Positions 6,841 to 16,125 of a stretch of 33,640 nucleotides of DNA are shown here, piece after piece. The stretch spans positions 1-33,640 of the forward strand of contig CALXZX010000045.1 in assembly GCA_944393375.1 (NCBI GenBank). The letters are read 5' to 3'. A program made the translations under genes and the position numbers. The first letter of the stretch is position 1; every line of letters begins with the position of its first letter. The notes under the pieces are model-generated. The model was not told the origin of the DNA. It made no database searches and saw nothing but the letters and a program-made list of their open reading frames with translations. The stretch is from an uncultured Clostridia bacterium. Lineage in GTDB: Bacteria; Bacillota; Clostridia; TANB77; CAG-508.

Positions 6841-8817
6841 TTAACTAAAACTTACCGTTGAAGTATTATCTAAATTAATTGTTTGGGTTCTCGTCCAATT
6901 GCCACCATTTGTATCTGTGATTACTAAAGTTAGTCTTACTGAACCCTTTCCACTTATTTCTGTTGTTTTATTGGTTGTATTTTTATCTACTCCTGAATCT
7001 GTATAAACTGTGCTATCATCAACTCTTAATTCTATTTTTACATTTTTTACAACAGTTGTTCCTTCTGCTCCTTCTGAATTTTCTTCATAACCACCTGTAA
7101 TTGATTTTACATTAATTGTTACACTTGCTTTTTTATCCTCAGCCACTTTATTTACTGTTAATGTAACAGTTGTTCCTTCATCTACTGTTGTTCCTGCAGA
7201 TACACTTTGTGCTGTTACTTTTCCATCATTAGAAGTTGCTTCTACATAATTTACATTAACTTTTAACCCTTGACCTTCTAATGTTGATTTTGCATTTGCT
7301 TCTGTTTGCCCTACTACATTTTGAACAGTAACTTGTTTGATTCCTGTTCCAGTACTTACATGAATTTTAATTGTATCTCCTGCATATGCTTCTGAATCAG
7401 CTTCTACTTCTTGAGAAATAACATATCCCTCTTCTACTGTTCTACTTGTTTCTTCTACGATATCAGCCTTTAAGTTTGCTTCTTCTAAAGCATCTACTGC
7501 TTCTTCTTTAGTCATTCCTACAACCTTTGGTACCGTTGTTTTTTCTTGTCCTTTACTGATTACTACTTTTACAGTACTTCCTTCTTTTACATTATAGTCT
7601 GCAATATAAGTAGGATCTTGAGAGATAACATATCCTTCAGGAACATCTTTATTATATTCTTCACTAGATACTTCAAATACCAGTTTTAAATCTTCCACTG
7701 TTTTTTGTGCTTCTTCTTTGGACATTCCCACTACATCTGGAAGTTCTACTTCTGCTGGATTCGTAATATTTAAGAATGCTAAAGTTCCACCTAAACTAAT
7801 AGCAAATAATAATATCAATCCTATAAATGCACTTAATACTTTATGACTTTTAATAAATGCTATAAATTTATTATCTGTCTCTCCTCTTTTCTTGTTGTCA
7901 TCTTCCGCTACATCACCATATAAATCTGTATTAATTTTCTGTGTTTTGGCTGTTGCATCATAATCTCTATCATCTACAAAATCACCATTAGGATTTTTTA
8001 ATGCTTGCCTTAAATCTGCTAACATATCTGTTGCTGATTGATATCTTAGAGTCGTATCTTTTTTCAATGCTTTCATAATAATTCTATTAACTGCTGATGG
8101 CAAATTTGGATTTAATTCTATTGGTTCTTCTGGTTCTTCTTGCATGTGTTTTAATGCAACAGAAACTGGTGTATCTGCATCAAATGGAACTCTTCCTGTT
8201 ACCATTTCATACATAACCACACCTAAAGAATATAAATCTGATTTTGCATCTGTAAATCCACCTCTTGCATGTTCTGGCGAAAAATAGTGCACAGAACCAA
8301 TGGTTGTTCCAAAAGCTGTAATCGTTGAATTGGAAACTGCTTTTGCAATTCCAAAATCTGTAACCTTTGCAATACCATCTTCTGTTATGATAATATTATG
8401 TGGTTTAATATCTCTATGAATAATATTATTTTTATGTGCCATCTCTAATGCAGAAGCAATTTGAATTGCTACGTTTACTGACCATTTCCATGGAAGTGGT
8501 CCTCTTTCTTCTACAATAATTTCCTTAAGCGTCTTTCCTCTTATCAATTCCATGACGATATAATATAGATTATCCTCTGAACCAACATCATAAATAGATA
8601 CGATATTTGGATGTGTTAGTCTTGCTGCTGATTGTGCTTCTATTTCAAAACGTTTAATAAACTCCTCATCTGTTGTAAATTCATCTTTTAAAACCTTTAC
8701 AGCTACATTTCTTTTTAATACTTTATCCTCAGCTTTATAAACTGTAGCCATCCCTCCATTACCAACTTTTTCGATAATTTCGTACCTATTTCCTAATATT
8801 TTTCCTTCTAAAATCAT
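6841..8817 (-). CDS. prkC: PASTA-domain serine/threonine protein kinase
   Basis: A 658-residue membrane kinase that senses peptidoglycan fragments or lipid II and controls growth, wall synthesis and germination. The N-terminal kinase domain (about 10-270) has GNGGMATVY, the VAVKVL lysine, HRDIKPHN and DFGIAKA motifs. A juxtamembrane region leads to one transmembrane helix (about 335-357), then three PASTA repeats (about 358-425, 426-492, 493-560), each beginning near a PxVVGM/QNVVGQ motif. The last 95 residues form a further beta-rich extracellular domain. AGGAG lies eight bases before the ATG. The PP2C phosphatase gene ends 47 bases upstream, the usual kinase-phosphatase pair. Confidence 0.95.
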   Translation of the reverse strand: MILEGKILGNRYEIIEKVGNGGMATVYKAEDKVLKRNVAVKVLKDEFTTDEEFIKRFEIEAQSAARLTHPNIVSIYDVGSEDNLYYIVMELIRGKTLKEIIVEERGPLPWKWSVNVAIQIASALEMAHKNNIIHRDIKPHNIIITEDGIAKVTDFGIAKAVSNSTITAFGTTIGSVHYFSPEHARGGFTDAKSDLYSLGVVMYEMVTGRVPFDADTPVSVALKHMQEEPEEPIELNPNLPSAVNRIIMKALKKDTTLRYQSATDMLADLRQALKNPNGDFVDDRDYDATAKTQKINTDLYGDVAEDDNKKRGETDNKFIAFIKSHKVLSAFIGLILLFAISLGGTLAFLNITNPAEVELPDVVGMSKEEAQKTVEDLKLVFEVSSEEYNKDVPEGYVISQDPTYIADYNVKEGSTVKVVISKGQEKTTVPKVVGMTKEEAVDALEEANLKADIVEETSRTVEEGYVISQEVEADSEAYAGDTIKIHVSTGTGIKQVTVQNVVGQTEANAKSTLEGQGLKVNVNYVEATSNDGKVTAQSVSAGTTVDEGTTVTLTVNKVAEDKKASVTINVKSITGGYEENSEGAEGTTVVKNVKIELRVDDSTVYTDSGVDKNTTNKTTEISGKGSVRLTLVITDTNGGNWTRTQTINLDNTSTVSFS

Positions 8818-8864
8818 ATTTATCTCTCCTTAATATGTTTACTATGTAGATTGCTTTTTGATTA

Positions 8865-9599
8865 TTATATATTTTTGATAACAATAACTGTAATATTGTC
8901 ATAGCCACCATTATCATTTGCTAATTTCACCAATTCTTTTGGGGCTTGCTCAATATCCTTTTTAGCCCATTTAAAAATTTCTTCTTGTGAAACCATATTT
9001 GTCAATCCATCTGAATTCATGATTAATATATCATCTTTTAAAAATCCTTTTACCATAACATCTGGTTCTACAAAAGCATTACAACCTAAAGCTTTCATTA
9101 ACATATTTTTTTGTGGATGATGTTCTGCTTGTTCTTGTGTAATTGTCCCATCCTTTACTAATTTTTGTACATAACTATGGTCTTGTGTCAATTTTCTCAT
9201 AAAATCTTTTCTAATTCTATATATTCTACTATCTCCAACATGACCGATAAAGGCTCTATTATTATATATTAAACAAACTTCTAAAGTAGTACCCATTCCT
9301 TCTAATTCAGGATCTTCTTTTGATTTTTCATATACCACCATATTGGCATATTCCATACTACTACCTACTAATTGGATAATACTTTCTTTATCTTTTGGAA
9401 TTTCTTTAAAATTATTTTCGATATAACTTTTTGCTGATTGAATGGCAAGTTTACTTGCAATTTCTCCACCTTTATATCCGCCCATACCATCTGCTAACAT
9501 ATATAGTTGAACTTCATCTAAGGAATTCGATATATAATAGTAATCTTGATTAATGTCTCTTACCTTACCTATATCTGATTTTGCATAAGCCTTTATCAT
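8865..9599 (-). CDS. prpC: PP2C-type serine/threonine phosphatase
   Basis: Metal-dependent phosphatase that reverses PrkC phosphorylation. The 244 residues cover one PPM domain: RDINQD, the metal-binding LADGMGG, GHVGDSRIY, the NSDGL segment and the C-terminal GGYDNITVI. No membrane segment is present, so it is cytosolic. The ATG at 9599 is preferred over the ATG ten codons upstream because GAGGTG lies just before it. It is the first gene of the prpC-prkC unit. Confidence 0.94.
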   Translation of the reverse strand: MIKAYAKSDIGKVRDINQDYYYISNSLDEVQLYMLADGMGGYKGGEIASKLAIQSAKSYIENNFKEIPKDKESIIQLVGSSMEYANMVVYEKSKEDPELEGMGTTLEVCLIYNNRAFIGHVGDSRIYRIRKDFMRKLTQDHSYVQKLVKDGTITQEQAEHHPQKNMLMKALGCNAFVEPDVMVKGFLKDDILIMNSDGLTNMVSQEEIFKWAKKDIEQAPKELVKLANDNGGYDNITVIVIKNI

Positions 9600-9658
9600 G
9601 TTTTCACCTCGTTTTCCTTTTGTTTTCATAGAAAATTCGTATAAATATACTTGTATCT

Positions 9659-9687
9659 TTTATATCACAAGTTTGTATTTTTTGCAA
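9659..9687 (-). promoter_or_regulatory. prpC-prkC promoter
   Basis: Minus strand: TTGCAA (9687-9682), 17-bp spacer, TGTGATATAAA with the -10 at 9664-9659; about 60 bp upstream of prpC. Confidence 0.65.
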
Positions 9688-9740
9688 TTAGTTTGCTAAA
9701 ATTTATTTATTACTAGTATTTCTATTAAAACATTATTTTA

Positions 9741-9776
9741 AAAAAATAACAGACTATTACAAAGTCTGTCATTTTT
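9741..9776 (-). terminator. Terminator of the gat operon tail
   Basis: ACAGACT / AGTCTGT (9749-9755 with 9763-9769), seven-base loop, followed on the minus strand by T-rich sequence. It closes the gene at 9795-10604. Confidence 0.7.
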
Positions 9777-9794
9777 TAACTTTTTTTGTTTAAA

Positions 9795-10604
9795 TTATTC
9801 TATATTTTTAAACATCATTATTCTAAATCCTATACTTGGCTCTGTTTCCAATGCGGGTCTACTTGATAAATTTTTTGATTCTATATTCATTGTTGTTACT
9901 CTTTGATTTCTATTTCCGATTATCCACTCATCAAATGTATTCTCTTCTTCCAAATTCCACATAGATTTCTGGCTTTGATTTATAATATCTTCATATTGTT
10001 TTTCATAACACAAAGAAGATATATATCCTATCATTTTATTTTCTGTACTAAATTGTCTAGCTATTTGTTTTGCAGTTTTCCAGTCTGTATCATGATAGAT
10101 TGTTGCCCCCTTCTTTACTACTACTTTTCCTTTTTCTTCTCCAGCTTTATATCGACTAAGATAAAATCCACCATATTTCTTCACACTTTCACACATTTTT
10201 TTATAAATTTCCACATCCTCATCACTTACTATGCTTTGCCTTGATGCTTCTTCTAATTCTATTGGCACATGTTGATATCCTGCATATTTAGAATATTCTT
10301 GTATGGTATATTTCTCTATATTTTCTACTGGAATCCATATAAATTGGTTTCCATACACCTCTTCTGCAAGCATACCTTTATCTTTTTCATTATCACTAAT
10401 CGCTAATACTTTATCTTCCTTTGCTTTATTTAAATCATCCTCTATCTTAAAATATCCTGTAGGAATCAATTCATATGATGTTTCATTTTCTTTCTCTGTT
10501 TTTTCGTTATCTTTTAAAACATTCATTACGATTATTACTAAAAATATCAATATTACTAATGCTACTAGTAGAGTAATTAATAAAATCTTATTACTTTTTT
10601 TCAT
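9795..10604 (-). CDS. Membrane-anchored sulfatase-modifying-factor-like protein
   Basis: 269 residues. One N-terminal membrane helix (about 8-30) anchors an extracytoplasmic domain. Segments FIWIPVENIEKY, GGFYLSRYKAGEE, WKTAKQIARQF and the closing SRPALETEPSIGFRIMMF follow the pattern of the formylglycine-generating-enzyme/C-type-lectin-like fold. The catalytic cysteine pair of true FGE enzymes was not seen, so a binding or structural role is more likely than sulfatase activation. It begins 15 bases after gatB, with AAAGGGAG nine bases before the ATG, so it is the tail gene of the gat operon, an odd partner for tRNA amidation. Function unknown. Confidence 0.6.
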   Translation of the reverse strand: MKKSNKILLITLLVALVILIFLVIIVMNVLKDNEKTEKENETSYELIPTGYFKIEDDLNKAKEDKVLAISDNEKDKGMLAEEVYGNQFIWIPVENIEKYTIQEYSKYAGYQHVPIELEEASRQSIVSDEDVEIYKKMCESVKKYGGFYLSRYKAGEEKGKVVVKKGATIYHDTDWKTAKQIARQFSTENKMIGYISSLCYEKQYEDIINQSQKSMWNLEEENTFDEWIIGNRNQRVTTMNIESKNLSSRPALETEPSIGFRIMMFKNIE

Positions 10605-10619
10605 CCCCTTGTTCTCCCT

Positions 10620-12059
10620 TTATTTTTTCAATTCTTCTAAGAACATTTGATTTAACATTTGTGGATTTGCTTTTCCTCTGGTTTCTTTCATAGCTTGTCC
10701 CACTAAGAATCCTAATGCTTTATCTTTTCCACCTTTATAATCTGCTACTGATTGTGGATTTGCTTCTAATACTTTTAAAACAACTTCTTTGATAGCTCCT
10801 TCATCAGAAATTTGTACCCATCCTTTTTCATCGATGATGTCTTCTGGATCTCTTGGATGTTCAAACATTTCTACTAATACTTTTTTGGCAATACTTGAGC
10901 TAATGGTTCCTTTATCAATTAAGATGATTAATTTTCCTAATTGATTACTATCAAATGGGATTTCGATTGGTTCCATTTCTGTTTCGTTTAATATTCTTGA
11001 TATATCAGATATAATCCAGTTATTAACAGCTTTTGGATTATTACATACCTTGATTGCACCTTCAAATAAGTCTGACAAATATTTTGAAGAAGTAATGATA
11101 TGCGCATCTTTTTCTGATAATCCATATTCTTTTAGATATCTTTCTTTTCTGCTTTCTGGCAATTCTGGTAATGATTTTTTGATATTTTCAATATATTCTT
11201 CTGATAATTTGATTGCAACCAAGTCTGGATCTGGGAAGTATCTATAATCTTGTGCATCTTCTTTATCTCTCATTGGGAATGTTTTTCCTGATACATCATC
11301 CCATCTTAATGTTTCTTGTTCTACTTCTCCGCCATCTTCAATGACATCAATTTGTCTATCTACTTCATATTCAATGGCTCTTGTGATACTTCTAAAAGAG
11401 TTCATGTTTTTCATTTCTGTACGAGTTCCTAACTTTGAATCTCCTTTTTTTCTCACTGATACATTGACATCAGCTCTAAAAGATCCTTCTTGCATTTTAC
11501 AATCTGATACTTCAATATATTCTAATATAGATTTTAGTCTTCTTAAATATTCTTCTACTTCTTCACTACTTCTTAAATCTGGTTCTGAAACAATTTCAAT
11601 TAAAGGTACGCCTGCTCTGTTTAAATCTACTAAGCTTCCTCCTGCAAATTCATCATGATTTAATTTTCCTGCATCCTCTTCTATATGAATTCTGGTTAAT
11701 CTAATTTTTTTCTTTCCTTCTTTTGTATCAATTTCTACATATCCATGCTCACATAATGGTTTATCGTATTGTGAAATTTGATATGCTTTTGGTAAGTCTG
11801 GATAGAAATAGTTTTTTCTATCATTTTTACTATTTCTTGATATCTCACAATTGGTTGCTAATCCTGCCTTTACAGCATATTCTACTACTTTTTCATTTAA
11901 TACTGGTAATGTTCCTGGCATTCCCATACAAATTGGACAAGTTTGTGTATTAGGCGCTGCTCCAAATTTTGTTGGACATGAACAAAATATTTTTGTTTTT
12001 GTAGAAAGCTCTGCATGCACTTCTAGTCCAATAATTGCTTCATAGTTATCTCTTATCAT
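10620..12059 (-). CDS. gatB: Asp-tRNA(Asn)/Glu-tRNA(Gln) amidotransferase subunit B
   Basis: 479 residues, the tRNA-binding and kinase-like subunit of GatCAB, which converts Glu-tRNA(Gln) and/or Asp-tRNA(Asn) to the amidated forms. The N-terminus EAIIGLEVHAELSTKTKIFC and the zinc cysteines (CSCP and CPIC near residues 26-43) are typical. The helical YqeY-like tail domain (from about 330) ends ETRGKANPQMLNQMFLEEL. AAAGGAGG precedes the ATG. The order gatC - HAD gene - gatA - gatB suggests one operon. Confidence 0.97.
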   Translation of the reverse strand: MIRDNYEAIIGLEVHAELSTKTKIFCSCPTKFGAAPNTQTCPICMGMPGTLPVLNEKVVEYAVKAGLATNCEISRNSKNDRKNYFYPDLPKAYQISQYDKPLCEHGYVEIDTKEGKKKIRLTRIHIEEDAGKLNHDEFAGGSLVDLNRAGVPLIEIVSEPDLRSSEEVEEYLRRLKSILEYIEVSDCKMQEGSFRADVNVSVRKKGDSKLGTRTEMKNMNSFRSITRAIEYEVDRQIDVIEDGGEVEQETLRWDDVSGKTFPMRDKEDAQDYRYFPDPDLVAIKLSEEYIENIKKSLPELPESRKERYLKEYGLSEKDAHIITSSKYLSDLFEGAIKVCNNPKAVNNWIISDISRILNETEMEPIEIPFDSNQLGKLIILIDKGTISSSIAKKVLVEMFEHPRDPEDIIDEKGWVQISDEGAIKEVVLKVLEANPQSVADYKGGKDKALGFLVGQAMKETRGKANPQMLNQMFLEELKK

Positions 12060-12185
12060 TCTGATTCCTCCTTTATCATTTTCTGTTTATTTGTTAAGTT
12101 TAATACATTACTTGCTATTAAAACAATAATTCCCTCAATTATAATGACGAATGAATATATCCAGTTAGTTTTATAAAATTTTCAT
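12056..12185 (-). pseudogene. Possible small single-helix membrane peptide, start out of frame
   Basis: Between gatA and gatB an open frame of 41 codons (12181 to the TGA at 12058-12056) encodes a hydrophobic helix (IYSFVIIIEGIIVLIAS) followed by a charged tail. Its stop overlaps the gatB start as TGA/ATG. The only well-placed ATG (12185-12183), three bases after a GGAG ending at the gatA stop, is one base out of frame across an A-run. Either a single-base indel broke a small gene, or the frame is chance. No other start with a ribosome site was found. Confidence 0.3.
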
Positions 12186-12191
12186 TCTCCA

Positions 12192-13661
12192 TTATTTCTT
12201 AAATTCTGGTTTATGATTCTCTCTAAATTTCAAATCTTGTTCAAATGTATAAGCTGCATTTAAGATGGTTTCTTCACAGAATTTATTTCCGATTAATTGC
12301 ATTCCTACTGGCATACCTTCCTTATCTACACCACATGGAATAGAAATACCTGGAAGTCCTGCAATATTAATAGATACTGTACATATGTCTGCTAAATACA
12401 TTTCTAATGGATTATTTGATTTAGAACCAATATCAAATGCGACTGTTGGTGATGTTGGGATTAAAATGACATCATATTTTTCAAAAGCTTTATTAAATTC
12501 ATTCATAACTAATGTACGTACTTGTTGAGCTTTTTTATAATAAGCATCATAATATCCTGATGATAACACATATGTTCCAAGAATGATTCTTCTTTTAACC
12601 TCTGGTCCAAATCCTTCACTTCTTGATTTTTTATATAATTCTTTTAAGTTTTTAAATTCTCCTGTTCTATAAGTATATCTGATTCCATCAAATCTTCCCA
12701 AGTTTGAACTAGCCTCAGCACAAGCAATAATGTAATAGGATGCTAAAGAATATTTAGCAATATCTAATGAAAATTCTTCAATTTCTGCTCCTAATTTTTT
12801 GTATCTATCGATTGCTTCATATAATTTTTCTTTTACTTCTTCGTTGATTCCCTCAGCATAGAATTCTTTTGGAACACCAATTTTTAATCCTTTTACATCA
12901 CCTTTTAAACATGCTGTGTAATCTTTTTTCTCTATGTCTACTGATGTGGTATCTTTTTTATCATGACCTGCAATGATATTTAATAACATAGCTGCATCTC
13001 TAACATCTTTTGTAATAGGGCCAATTTGGTCTAATGATGAAGCAAAGGCAACTAATCCATATCTTGATACTAAACCATAAGTTGGTTTTAATCCTACAAC
13101 ACCACAAAAACTTGCTGGTTCTCTGATAGATCCTCCTGTATCACTACCTAATGCCCATGGTACCATATTACTTGCAACAGCTGCTGCACTTCCTCCTGAA
13201 GATCCTCCTGGTACTTTATTTAAATTCCATGGATTTTTTGTTGGATAAAAATATGAATATTCTGTTGAACCTCCCATAGCAAATTCATCCATATTTAATT
13301 TTCCAAGATTAATCATGCCTTCTTGATTTACTTTTTCCATGACTGTTGCATCATATGGTGATACAAAATTTTCTAACATCTTTGAACTGCAAGTTGTTTT
13401 CACACCTTTTGTACAAATATTATCTTTAATTCCGATTGGAATTCCCGCAAAAGCTCCCTTTACTTCACCTTTTTCTATTTTTTCTTGTATTTCTTCTGCT
13501 TTTTTAGTAGCATCATCTGTCAATACCGTTACAAAAGCTTGTACATCTTTTTCTTTTTCAGCAATTCTATCTGAATAGGCTTTTGTAATATCTTTTATTG
13601 TTAATTCTTTACTTTTTAATTTTTCTTGTAATTCATGAACTGTTAATTCTGTAATTTCCAT
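12192..13661 (-). CDS. gatA: Asp-tRNA(Asn)/Glu-tRNA(Gln) amidotransferase subunit A
   Basis: 489 residues, the glutamine amidase subunit of GatCAB. The amidase-signature catalytic triad is present: K79 in [11 protein letters not shown]154 in PGGSSGGS and nucleophile S178 in GSDTGGS, at the positions known for Staphylococcus GatA. GAGGAGG lies seven to nine bases before the ATG. The HAD gene ends 18 bases upstream, supporting one transcript from gatC. Confidence 0.97.
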   Translation of the reverse strand: MEITELTVHELQEKLKSKELTIKDITKAYSDRIAEKEKDVQAFVTVLTDDATKKAEEIQEKIEKGEVKGAFAGIPIGIKDNICTKGVKTTCSSKMLENFVSPYDATVMEKVNQEGMINLGKLNMDEFAMGGSTEYSYFYPTKNPWNLNKVPGGSSGGSAAAVASNMVPWALGSDTGGSIREPASFCGVVGLKPTYGLVSRYGLVAFASSLDQIGPITKDVRDAAMLLNIIAGHDKKDTTSVDIEKKDYTACLKGDVKGLKIGVPKEFYAEGINEEVKEKLYEAIDRYKKLGAEIEEFSLDIAKYSLASYYIIACAEASSNLGRFDGIRYTYRTGEFKNLKELYKKSRSEGFGPEVKRRIILGTYVLSSGYYDAYYKKAQQVRTLVMNEFNKAFEKYDVILIPTSPTVAFDIGSKSNNPLEMYLADICTVSINIAGLPGISIPCGVDKEGMPVGMQLIGNKFCEETILNAAYTFEQDLKFRENHKPEFKK

Positions 13662-13679
13662 GCAATACGCCTCCTCTTT

Positions 13680-14279
13680 TTATTTCTTACTTTTTTTATA
13701 ATCTTCTATTTTTTGATATAGCTGTGACCAAGAATAAACTCTCTCTATATTTTCATCTATAAAATCCTTATTCACAATCGTATCCATTATATATGTTTTA
13801 ATTCCGGCTTTTGCCATTTCTGTACAATTTTTGATATTATCATCTACAAATATATCTATACAATGTTCTTTTGCTGTAATGACTTTATTTTCAGAATTTA
13901 ATATTAATTTATCATATGGTATATCATATTTTTTCAGCCAATCTTTGGTCAATTCTTCTATATTAAATTTTTCAGATGGAAATCTTGCTGTTATCAAAAA
14001 AATCTGATTTCCTTCTTCTTTTAATTTTTTTATGTTTTCTACCACATCTATCTTAGGTTTAACTTTCAATACAGTTTTCTCATAATATCTATTAAAAAAT
14101 TCTTTATCTTGTTTCTTATCTCCATTACGAAAATTCGTACGATACATTTGCACTATCATATCTCTATTGGTCTTTTCTCTGTCAGTTACAATATCATCCA
14201 TGGTATACTCTTGTACATACTTGAATAACACATCATATGTATTGGCTATTGTATCATCTATATCAATTCCTAAATTCAT
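13680..14279 (-). CDS. HAD-family 5'-nucleotidase-like phosphatase
   Basis: 199 residues. The N-terminal LGIDIDDTIAN holds the HAD nucleophile (D6-x-D8), LITAR is motif II and DIFVDDN is motif IV, with a cap insertion between motifs I and II (about 20-75). The layout resembles the NT5C/YqfW group of 5'(3')-deoxyribonucleotidases, but substrate cannot be read from the sequence. It sits between gatC and gatA and is clearly co-directional. A housekeeping nucleotide-clearing role is an inference. Confidence 0.8.
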   Translation of the reverse strand: MNLGIDIDDTIANTYDVLFKYVQEYTMDDIVTDREKTNRDMIVQMYRTNFRNGDKKQDKEFFNRYYEKTVLKVKPKIDVVENIKKLKEEGNQIFLITARFPSEKFNIEELTKDWLKKYDIPYDKLILNSENKVITAKEHCIDIFVDDNIKNCTEMAKAGIKTYIMDTIVNKDFIDENIERVYSWSQLYQKIEDYKKSKK

Positions 14280-14319
14280 TTTTTACCTCATTATATTATA
14301 TATTTCTTAATATGTTCTT

Positions 14320-14607
14320 CTAATTAATTACTTTTGGTATTTTAAACATATTTTGTTCCTCACTTGGTGCATTCATGAATAAAGCTTTATTATCTTCAAA
14401 TACCTCAACCTCATCTTTTCTAAATACATTTTTAGCTTCATTTGCTCCTATGGTAATATCCAAATTGTCTACATTCGCATTATTTACGATATTCGCAAAA
14501 TCTAATATTTCTTGTAAATTGTCCAAATATTGTTGGACTTCATTTTCTTCCAATGTTAAATTGGCTAAATTTGCAATGTGCAAAATTTCTTCTTTACTTA
14601 CTTGCAT
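14320..14607 (-). CDS. gatC: Asp-tRNA(Asn)/Glu-tRNA(Gln) amidotransferase subunit C
   Basis: 95 residues, the small subunit that stabilises the GatA-GatB complex. VSKEEILHIANLANLTLEE at the N-terminus and the near-terminal NVFRKDEV are typical. The ATG at 14607 is chosen because TAGGAGATGATC precedes it; an ATG seven codons further up lacks a site. It is the first gene of the gat operon. Confidence 0.93.
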   Translation of the reverse strand: MQVSKEEILHIANLANLTLEENEVQQYLDNLQEILDFANIVNNANVDNLDITIGANEAKNVFRKDEVEVFEDNKALFMNAPSEEQNMFKIPKVIN

Positions 14608-14638
14608 ATGATCATCTCCTATATTCAATTTGGTTTCT

Positions 14639-14667
14639 ATTATATACTGAAACTAGCAAAAAAACAA
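14639..14667 (-). promoter_or_regulatory. gat operon promoter, embedded in the sortase terminator
   Basis: Minus strand: TTGTTT (14667-14662), 17-bp spacer, TATAAT (14644-14639), about 32 bp upstream of gatC. The -35 is in the right arm of the sortase terminator. Confidence 0.7.
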
Positions 14668-14685
14668 GTCGAAATGACTTGTTTT
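14652..14685 (-). terminator. Sortase gene terminator
   Basis: A 10-bp stem, AAAACAAGTC (14685-14676 on minus) with its complement at 14670-14661, five-base loop, then further T residues. Confidence 0.8.
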
Positions 14686-14714
14686 CCATATTTTTTCATT
14701 GTTTTATTCATTAC

Positions 14715-15464
14715 TTAAATTGCTCTTGCTTTTACAATTACTCTTTGACTACTATCATCTGTACAAGTAATTAACGTAATTTCTGTTCTTCCATCTGTGT
14801 TTTGAGAAGTACAACTAACATCTTCTGGTACAACTGTATATTTATCATATACTTCATATTCTACTGTACTATTATCTGCAAAATCTGTTATTTGTATGAT
14901 ATCTCCATTTACCAAAGTTGGTACTTTACTAAAAAATCTTGAATTTCTGTAATTATGTCCTACAATACAATAATTTCCTACTGTATTAATTTCTGGTCCG
15001 TGGAATTTTACTGGTGACATTTTTAATAATTCTTCTGTTTCCTCTATTGAATCTGTCTCTCCATCTAATATTCCATATTCAATCCCTAACTTAGGAATTG
15101 TTATTTTTCCATCTGTTACATATGTATAGCCTGATTGTGATTGTTGTTTTGTTTTATTTGTATTTTTATTTGAATTTGATGTAACCACTGGTGTTTCTGT
15201 TCCATCATCAGTTGTATCATTTAATACAGCAATTAACACATCACTATCAACAACTGTATTATCTTCTTGCTCAGCTTCTGCACTTGCCAAAATATCTTGT
15301 GACATAGCTTCTGCTTTATCTCTATCATATGCTGCATATATGTATACAGATATTAGAACAATTAAGAAAAATACAGATAATATGAAATTTACTTTATATA
15401 CTTTTTTCTTTCTTTTTAACTCAGGTGTTATGTATAATTTCTTTGTTACTAATATTTGATTCAT
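14715..15464 (-). CDS. Sortase family transpeptidase
   Basis: 249 residues. A basic N-terminus and one membrane helix (about 27-45), a Ser/Thr/Asn-rich linker (about 60-113), then the sortase barrel. Catalytic residues: H170 in VGHNYRNSRFFS, C234 in LITCTDD and R241. A class D-like enzyme is most likely; no sorting-signal substrate is encoded in the window. The start at 15464 is chosen because GGAGAGG precedes it; an ATG four codons upstream has no site. Extended -10 TGTTATAAT lies about 30 bp upstream with a poor -35. In the cell it would act on the outer membrane face, joining secreted proteins to the wall or into pili. Confidence 0.9.
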   Translation of the reverse strand: MNQILVTKKLYITPELKRKKKVYKVNFILSVFFLIVLISVYIYAAYDRDKAEAMSQDILASAEAEQEDNTVVDSDVLIAVLNDTTDDGTETPVVTSNSNKNTNKTKQQSQSGYTYVTDGKITIPKLGIEYGILDGETDSIEETEELLKMSPVKFHGPEINTVGNYCIVGHNYRNSRFFSKVPTLVNGDIIQITDFADNSTVEYEVYDKYTVVPEDVSCTSQNTDGRTEITLITCTDDSSQRVIVKARAI

Positions 15465-15573
15465 AGACCTCTCCATTTTATAATAAACTTTCTATATTAT
15501 TATAACATGAAAATGATCAAAATAAAATATGTTTATTGAAATTTTTTCAATTTCATTATATAATATTGTATAT

Positions 15574-15647
<74 letters not shown>

Positions 15648-15654
15648 TAGTGTT

Positions 15655-15879
15655 TAAAACGGATTGCTGGTTTTTATGCAATTCGTTATTTCTATAATAA
15701 GCGTAATTTAAGCGTAATTTTTTATATTCTTCAATGCTCAAATAATCATCTTTCTTCCATATTTTCTTTTTAAAATTTTGATAAAATTCTTCATCTAATA
15801 CTACATTTTTCACTACAATCCAATCTCCTTTTTCTTTTGTTTTCCAACTAATATTTTTATATTTGTTTAATCTTAACAC
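15655..15879 (-). pseudogene. Possible decayed element tail next to tRNA-Gly
   Basis: A minus-strand frame of about 75 codons runs towards the 3' end of the tRNA and then reads antisense through it. It contains charged residues and the direct repeat TAAGCGTAATT (twice in 15699-15721). The position next to a tRNA 3' end is typical for integrase remnants, but no recombinase motif is visible and no ribosome site precedes the ATG. The portion overlapping the tRNA is certainly not a real protein. Confidence 0.25.
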
Positions 15880-15958
15880 TTTTATTTGGGTTTGTTGTGA
15901 GAAATTGGTGGAATTATATTTTTTAGTAAATTTATTTGTTTTTATGTCGATTAAAGTA

Positions 15959-15988
15959 TTGACTAGATAGTCTAATTTTTGATATAGT
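15959..15988 (+). promoter_or_regulatory. Promoter of the structured leader and 54-aa peptide
   Basis: TTGACT (15959-15964), 18-bp spacer, extended -10 TGATATAGT with the hexamer at 15983-15988. Transcription would start near 15995. Confidence 0.6.
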
Positions 15989-15994
15989 AATGAA

Positions 15995-16125
15995 CAGTTG
16001 AATACCTCTTTCAGGTTGGGTGCATAGATTAGTATTTAACTTCTATGTCCAACTTAAATATTATTTTATGCACCTAGCTTTCTTTTGACTGCAAGGTGTA
16101 AATACGAAAGAAGGAGGGTTGCCCT
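15995..16125 (+). promoter_or_regulatory. Structured 5' leader with two mutually exclusive hairpins
   Basis: About 130 bases between the predicted start and the GTG of the small gene. The segment 16015-16027 can pair with 16043-16053 (GTTGG/CCAAC plus CATAG/CTATG, 15-base loop), or its part 16019-16026 can pair with 16067-16074 (GGTGCATA/TATGCACC, extendable with G-U pairs). The two cannot coexist. GGGTTGCCC at the ribosome site can also fold on itself. No known riboswitch class was recognised. Confidence 0.45.

Noticed and set aside
6841-8817. PASTA repeats considered as a possible fusion or duplication
   Set aside because: Three PASTA units after one membrane helix are ordinary for PrkC-type kinases.
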